This document shows positions 61,401 to 64,000 of a stretch of DNA of 64,000 bases, piece by piece. Below the pieces are notes generated by a model that was not told the origin of the DNA, did no database searches, and saw only the letters and a program-made list of their open reading frames with translations. A program made the translations under genes and the position numbers. Location of the stretch: contig DAIRDH010000011.1 of assembly GCA_036796255.1 (NCBI GenBank), positions 4,539 to 68,538 on the forward strand, in the 5' to 3' direction. Source of the DNA: T3Sed10-241 sp036796255 (lineage in GTDB: Bacteria > Bacteroidota > Bacteroidia > Flavobacteriales_D > Cryomorphaceae). How positions within the stretch are numbered: position 1 is the first letter of the stretch; each line of letters begins with the position of its first letter.

Positions 61401-61599
61401 AGGGGGCGCCAATATGGATGGTTTGATTATCACACTTTCTGCAACCAACTTCTTAACATTTACCAACTTCCCTGGACTTGACCCGGAAATAGCGCGAGAC
61501 TTTGAGAATGTTACAGACCGTAACATGAGTCCCAACATTACCTTCCTAACGCCTCCTCAGGAGCGTTCATTCAACCTTGCCTTTAACCTTCGATTCTAA
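58435..61599 (+). CDS. susC: SusC/RagA-type TonB-dependent glycan transporter
   Basis: A 1054-residue outer-membrane protein. Signal peptide ending VHAQ (about 31), a carboxypeptidase-regulatory-like domain (about 32-115; GTVYDENGQPMPGVTVRVDGT), the TonB-box-like DEFVVVGYG, a plug (RKREVTGSITKVDAKKI; VRIRGIASISAAGDPLYVVDG; YGSRGANGVILVTTKRG), and a beta barrel to the C-terminal aromatic (LAFNLRF). It imports maltodextrins with SusD. An ATG 21 bases downstream is an alternative start. It opens the susCD unit behind an operator-like dyad. Confidence 0.95.
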   Translation: MKPTTHKMRAYASHVIIALGTLLMAFTVHAQTVVGTVYDENGQPMPGVTVRVDGTSTGDASDLDGKYTINNVPVGAQSLIFTFIGYKQTRQQVNVPPSGQVVANQKMELDLAVLDEFVVVGYGVQRKREVTGSITKVDAKKIRDIPTPSFEAGLQGKAAGVQVTTGSGLAGSASVVRIRGIASISAAGDPLYVVDGIPITQDFFLNANRGAMNNNPLATINPNDIESVEVLKDAAATGIYGSRGANGVILVTTKRGTGKGWKHNVDTRHGISVPTARPNMLNSSEYLQLYQEAWENDGNVGLASLPGGISWDQARRTNTDWVDETVGVGFKQAYNYSAQYGGKDFSAFGSIGYDDNGSYLIGNSYERTSIRTNFTYTGFKNLEITASLSLSRGVNNRVDAAWSGGLGAAMSNALPIYPILYSDTVRNTSGDILYLPGDYWDQGANPVRQRELQDWRTTETRTINNVNIQWTPIKNLFVQAYVGYDYMDLRDDKFIDPRLLNGQRNSTVSPLAERWPTWVNNVNSNATATYIHDINEDHSLTYMVGVESQQSTTRAANRLWRQDQFVNGSFRDNPNLLSNNFVPERITEGGDTIAAIPGYLSDGSRFERFTFISTFARVNYSFKNKYFAQVTARIDGSSRFGENNRFGSFPAVSGGWIISDEDFMKGFEKLSFLKLRAGWGITGNAAIPNYQQYGFYNIRRNGYNGEDFRFLAVRPNPDIRWETSNVFDISIESGWFDDRITSTLSFYWKQTTDVLLNITPQPSTGFGNFWDNVGQIDNRGVEFEVSAIVMERERFMWRMDFNAAYNYNEIVSIGNYTPDAVSGGTNDTRVVVGKPVGTNFLVQHVGVDPETGRNIYLDGDGNQTNNWDPMNRVPIGRVLPLAVGGLTNTFTFGRFDVGLVMVFNLGSDIYDSSSKRQLGVVTDWNMRDEVFDRWRQPGDQAEFAQLSLQPENYGVGDPFQLNTTQWLHPGDYLRLRRLSVAYNVPAFKIGGANMDGLIITLSATNFLTFTNFPGLDPEIARDFENVTDRNMSPNITFLTPPQERSFNLAFNLRF

Positions 61600-61604
61600 A
61601 AGCG

Positions 61605-63005
61605 ATGATAAAAACTACGATAAAATCTGCGGCTTTAATCTTTGTTCTCGGAATGACTATGGGGGCATGCTCTGACTTTCTTGAGCAGCAACCGCCCCCA
61701 GATGGCGATAATGTACTTCCAGATGATGCTGTGCGAACAGCACAAGACCTGCAAGAAGTACTGATTAGTGCCTACGACGTGCTTGCCAATACCTACAATG
61801 GTTCAATCCAAACGCTGCCCGAATTGCTGACGGATAATTTGAATCGACCGTTCAACCAGGATAATTTCAGTGAGGTATGGTTGCGTTCAACCACTATTTT
61901 CAACGGCTCGGTAGGAGGTGCTTTTTCTAATGCTTATATTGCTATCTTAAGGGCCAACACCGTTTTGCTCAGGGCTGACGATGTTGAAATTGAACCGGGT
62001 GAGCGTCTTAGAATCGAAGCCGAATCACGGTTTATAAGGGCCTTGTGTCATTTTGATATTGTGCGTCTCTTTGCTCAGCCCTATGGTTCAACTCCTGACA
62101 ACAGCCACCCTGGAATAGCCATCCGTACAACTACGGATATAGAAAATTTACCGCGTAACACTGTCGCTGAGGTGTACAACTTCATCCTTGCTGATTTGGA
62201 ATTTGCCAAGCAAAATTTGCCTCCCAACGTAGGTGTATTTGCTTCTCAATCTGCAGCGCTTGCCCTTGAAGCTGCGGTGCGTTTTCAAATGCAGGAATAT
62301 GACCTGGCGTATGCCCTGGCCGATGAGGCCATCAATTCTGGTCAAACTTCTTTTGATGAAGTGAATGTGAGCAGGTATACTTTTCCAGAAGTGAGTGACG
62401 AGGCCTTCTTTTACATATTTAGCTACACCTTTGCAGAAGGAAATGTCGACAGCCGCAATGGAGCATTTAGGGGAAATTACCTCAGTGAAGGAGCCAATAT
62501 TACCTTGAGGATGTCCGAAGACTTTTACAATGGCGTAACCGCTTCAGGTGCGGGTAGCCCGCGTGCCAGCCTTTTTGAGACCCGCGATTTGGAGGGAAAT
62601 GTTATCAACGTTACCAACATCTTTAATCCTGAATTTTTCCATATTCCCATTTTGAGCCATACACAGATGTTGCTCATCCGCGCTGAAAGTGCAGGCGAGC
62701 TGAATCAAAACATTCCTCAAGCCATTGATGATATCAACAGAATCAGGGTAAGGGCATATGGCGGAGTAATCAATAACCTCACTGGAAGTGCCACCGCACA
62801 GGACGTGATCAATGCTGCGCGCATCGAAAGCCGTTACGAAATGGCTTTTACCGGTCAGCGGTTCCATGATTTAAAGCGCAGGGGGGCACAGGGCGAGAAT
62901 ATTGTAGTAAGGGGTGCGCCCTGGGATTGCAATGGTATGGTATTGCAGTTTCCCTCAACAGAGGAAACTGAACTTTTCCCACTCAATCCAGCAGGCGGCT
63001 GTTAA
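61605..63005 (+). CDS. susD: SusD/RagB-type glycan-binding lipoprotein
   Basis: A 466-residue outer-membrane lipoprotein (lipobox TMGAC). TAQDLQEVLISAYDVLANTY begins the TPR-like scaffold. LRIEAESRFIRALCHFDIVRLFAQPYG is the classic SusD helix, and RIESRYEMAFTGQRFHDLKRRG is the C-terminal family signature. It forms the lid of the SusC transporter and binds starch oligosaccharides. It lies five bases after susC and 19 before the next lipoprotein gene. Confidence 0.95.
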   Translation: MIKTTIKSAALIFVLGMTMGACSDFLEQQPPPDGDNVLPDDAVRTAQDLQEVLISAYDVLANTYNGSIQTLPELLTDNLNRPFNQDNFSEVWLRSTTIFNGSVGGAFSNAYIAILRANTVLLRADDVEIEPGERLRIEAESRFIRALCHFDIVRLFAQPYGSTPDNSHPGIAIRTTTDIENLPRNTVAEVYNFILADLEFAKQNLPPNVGVFASQSAALALEAAVRFQMQEYDLAYALADEAINSGQTSFDEVNVSRYTFPEVSDEAFFYIFSYTFAEGNVDSRNGAFRGNYLSEGANITLRMSEDFYNGVTASGAGSPRASLFETRDLEGNVINVTNIFNPEFFHIPILSHTQMLLIRAESAGELNQNIPQAIDDINRIRVRAYGGVINNLTGSATAQDVINAARIESRYEMAFTGQRFHDLKRRGAQGENIVVRGAPWDCNGMVLQFPSTEETELFPLNPAGGC

Positions 63006-63024
63006 TGATTAAGCAAACGAAGCA

Positions 63025-63525
63025 ATGAAAAAGCAAATTTTAAAACTCAGTTTTCTTCTGTTTCTAGGCCTGGTAGTGATGCAGGCTTGCAAAGAAGATG
63101 AAAGAGAAATAGGAGATCCATGGAGCCATGTGGCAGGTATCACTTCCACAGGTTGGATACTCACCGATGTTGAAATGATCGACGAAGGCAATCCCTCGCG
63201 GCCGAGGAAATCTTTGGCTGCTTTCTTCACCACAGGAGATGATCGCATGACGATTGATTTTGATACGGATGGTACTTTTAATTCCACTCCGGGTCAGGGT
63301 GGACAGGTGTTTCCTTTAAGCGGAACATGGGAATTTGACCTCGCTGAAGCCCCGCGTAGGGTGATCATGGTCAATGGTGGTGAGACCTTTATTGCCAATC
63401 TGGGCGCACCCGTGCGGCCTGTTGATTCACAGCTAAGGCTGGAACTGGTGAAAAGAAGCTGTCTGGTAGATGGCGAGAATAAGCCGGCACTCGGTTACCG
63501 ATTCGTATTTGACCGTCAAAATTGA
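63025..63525 (+). CDS. Small lipoprotein in SusE position, DUF5004-like
   Basis: A 166-residue lipoprotein (lipobox VVMQAC). The mature part (GWILTDVEMIDEGNPSRPRKSLAAFFTTGDDRMTIDFDTDGTF...LSGTWEFD) looks like a lipocalin-type beta barrel similar to DUF5004 proteins found in Bacteroidota sugar loci. It sits where SusE/SusF-type accessory proteins are usually encoded, so binding of glycan at the surface is plausible but unproven. Its stop overlaps the next ATG by one base (TGATG). Confidence 0.6.
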   Translation: MKKQILKLSFLLFLGLVVMQACKEDEREIGDPWSHVAGITSTGWILTDVEMIDEGNPSRPRKSLAAFFTTGDDRMTIDFDTDGTFNSTPGQGGQVFPLSGTWEFDLAEAPRRVIMVNGGETFIANLGAPVRPVDSQLRLELVKRSCLVDGENKPALGYRFVFDRQN

Positions 63526-64000
63526 TGAAGACCATGAAAATATTTAAATTTATTGCCCTTCTGATCAGCCTGACCGTTACAAACGGGATATGCGCCCAAG
63601 GAATATATTTCGACCCTTCGCCCACCGATGTGACTTCGGCTGTCCGCCTTTATGTGGATATTACTTCTCCCGAGTGCAACTGCCCAAATGTTCAAGGTGT
63701 AGGCCCTGACGAACCTCTGTTTATATGGACATGGCAACCGATTGAAGCCAGGCCGCCTCTTTTTGGTGAGACTGTAACCAATGGAGATTGGACGAATTCT
63801 AACCCCAACCTCGAAATGACCCAGGATCCTGATGATCCCAATCTCTGGTATTTTGATTTTCTCGGTGCCTCACCGGCGCAATTTTATGACGCACCTCCCG
63901 CAGTTTTTTATGAAAATGGAATTAGTTTTCTCGTAAAGAAGAGAAGTGGGGCCGGTGACCCAGAGCCAAAGTCTCCCGACTTGAATATTATTCCAGAGCC
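63525..64000 (+). CDS. Secreted surface protein, cut by window end
   Basis: The ATG at 63525 begins 158 open codons to the window end. A signal peptide ends ICAQ (about 26). The visible domain (GIYFDPSPTDVTSAVRLYVDITSP, LFIWTWQP, NGDWTNSNPNLEMTQDPDDPNLWYFDFLG, ISFLVKKRSGAGDPE) has the same order of motifs as the N-terminal domain of the T9SS amylase (QGNWGTADPNVVMTF...LAFVFRNAGG). It probably belongs to the susCD operon as a starch-binding surface protein. The C-terminus is not visible. Confidence 0.7.
   Translation, partial: MKTMKIFKFIALLISLTVTNGICAQGIYFDPSPTDVTSAVRLYVDITSPECNCPNVQGVGPDEPLFIWTWQPIEARPPLFGETVTNGDWTNSNPNLEMTQDPDDPNLWYFDFLGASPAQFYDAPPAVFYENGISFLVKKRSGAGDPEPKSPDLNIIPE

Overview
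The window reads as Bacteroidota, most likely a free-living Flavobacteriales-type lineage. The evidence is C-terminal sorting domains of the type IX secretion system (T9SS) on several secreted proteins, a SusC/SusD pair, many lipoproteins, TAnnTTTG (-7) promoter elements, and family content such as DUF6702, DUF1684, NhaC with an extracytoplasmic N-terminus, and a POT-like MFS. A run of 100 N flanked by an exact 55-base duplication shows this is a scaffolded draft or metagenome assembly. No rRNA, tRNA, CRISPR array or phage was recognised.

Left part (1-23 kb): ordinary chromosomal genes in short, tightly overlapping units. These are a reverse-strand unit DUF6702-nth-MFS followed by a DUF5117-type metalloprotease; HupE/UreJ-like, DoxX and M1 peptidase genes; a reverse unit DUF1883-cyclophilin-gamma-glutamyltransferase-PaaI thioesterase; DUF1684, TPR, VanZ-like and zinc-ribbon genes; OxyR; NhaC; and an MMPL/RND protein. 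Two small accessory remnants stand out. A DUF2442 gene has lost its DUF4160 partner except for its first 15 codons. An AT-rich ParDE locus has a nonsense codon in the toxin.

Middle (23.8-31 kb): chaperones (dnaK, hsp20 with a sigma-54-type promoter, a CbpA-like DnaJ), panB-rluA, and secreted proteins.

Right part (31-64 kb): a large alpha-glucan (starch/maltose) utilisation region. A NUDIX-type (NrtR-like) regulator with a degenerate Nudix box faces a nine-gene operon: pfkA, a BadF-type sugar kinase, pgmB, GH65 maltose phosphorylase, two GH13 lipoproteins, mgsA, fbaA and pgi. It would run from maltodextrin cleavage and maltose phosphorolysis straight into upper glycolysis. Downstream are a T9SS surface protein, an SLC45/MFS sugar transporter, a SusA-like neopullulanase divergent from a T9SS protein with four starch-binding-like repeats, an esterase and CotH-kinase pair, a T9SS alpha-amylase, susC, susD and two further surface-protein genes. 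The last is cut by the window end.

The most interesting signal is a shared dyad, GTGT-N7-ACAC. It lies upstream of pfkA, the transporter, the alpha-amylase (where the arms reach TATAGTGT/ACACTATA) and susC, with a degenerate copy in the divergent neopullulanase/starch-binding intergenic region. It looks like the operator of one local regulon uniting glucan capture, import, phosphorolysis and glycolysis. A second recurrent pattern is a -7 element placed exactly four bases before the start codon, which suggests leaderless transcripts.
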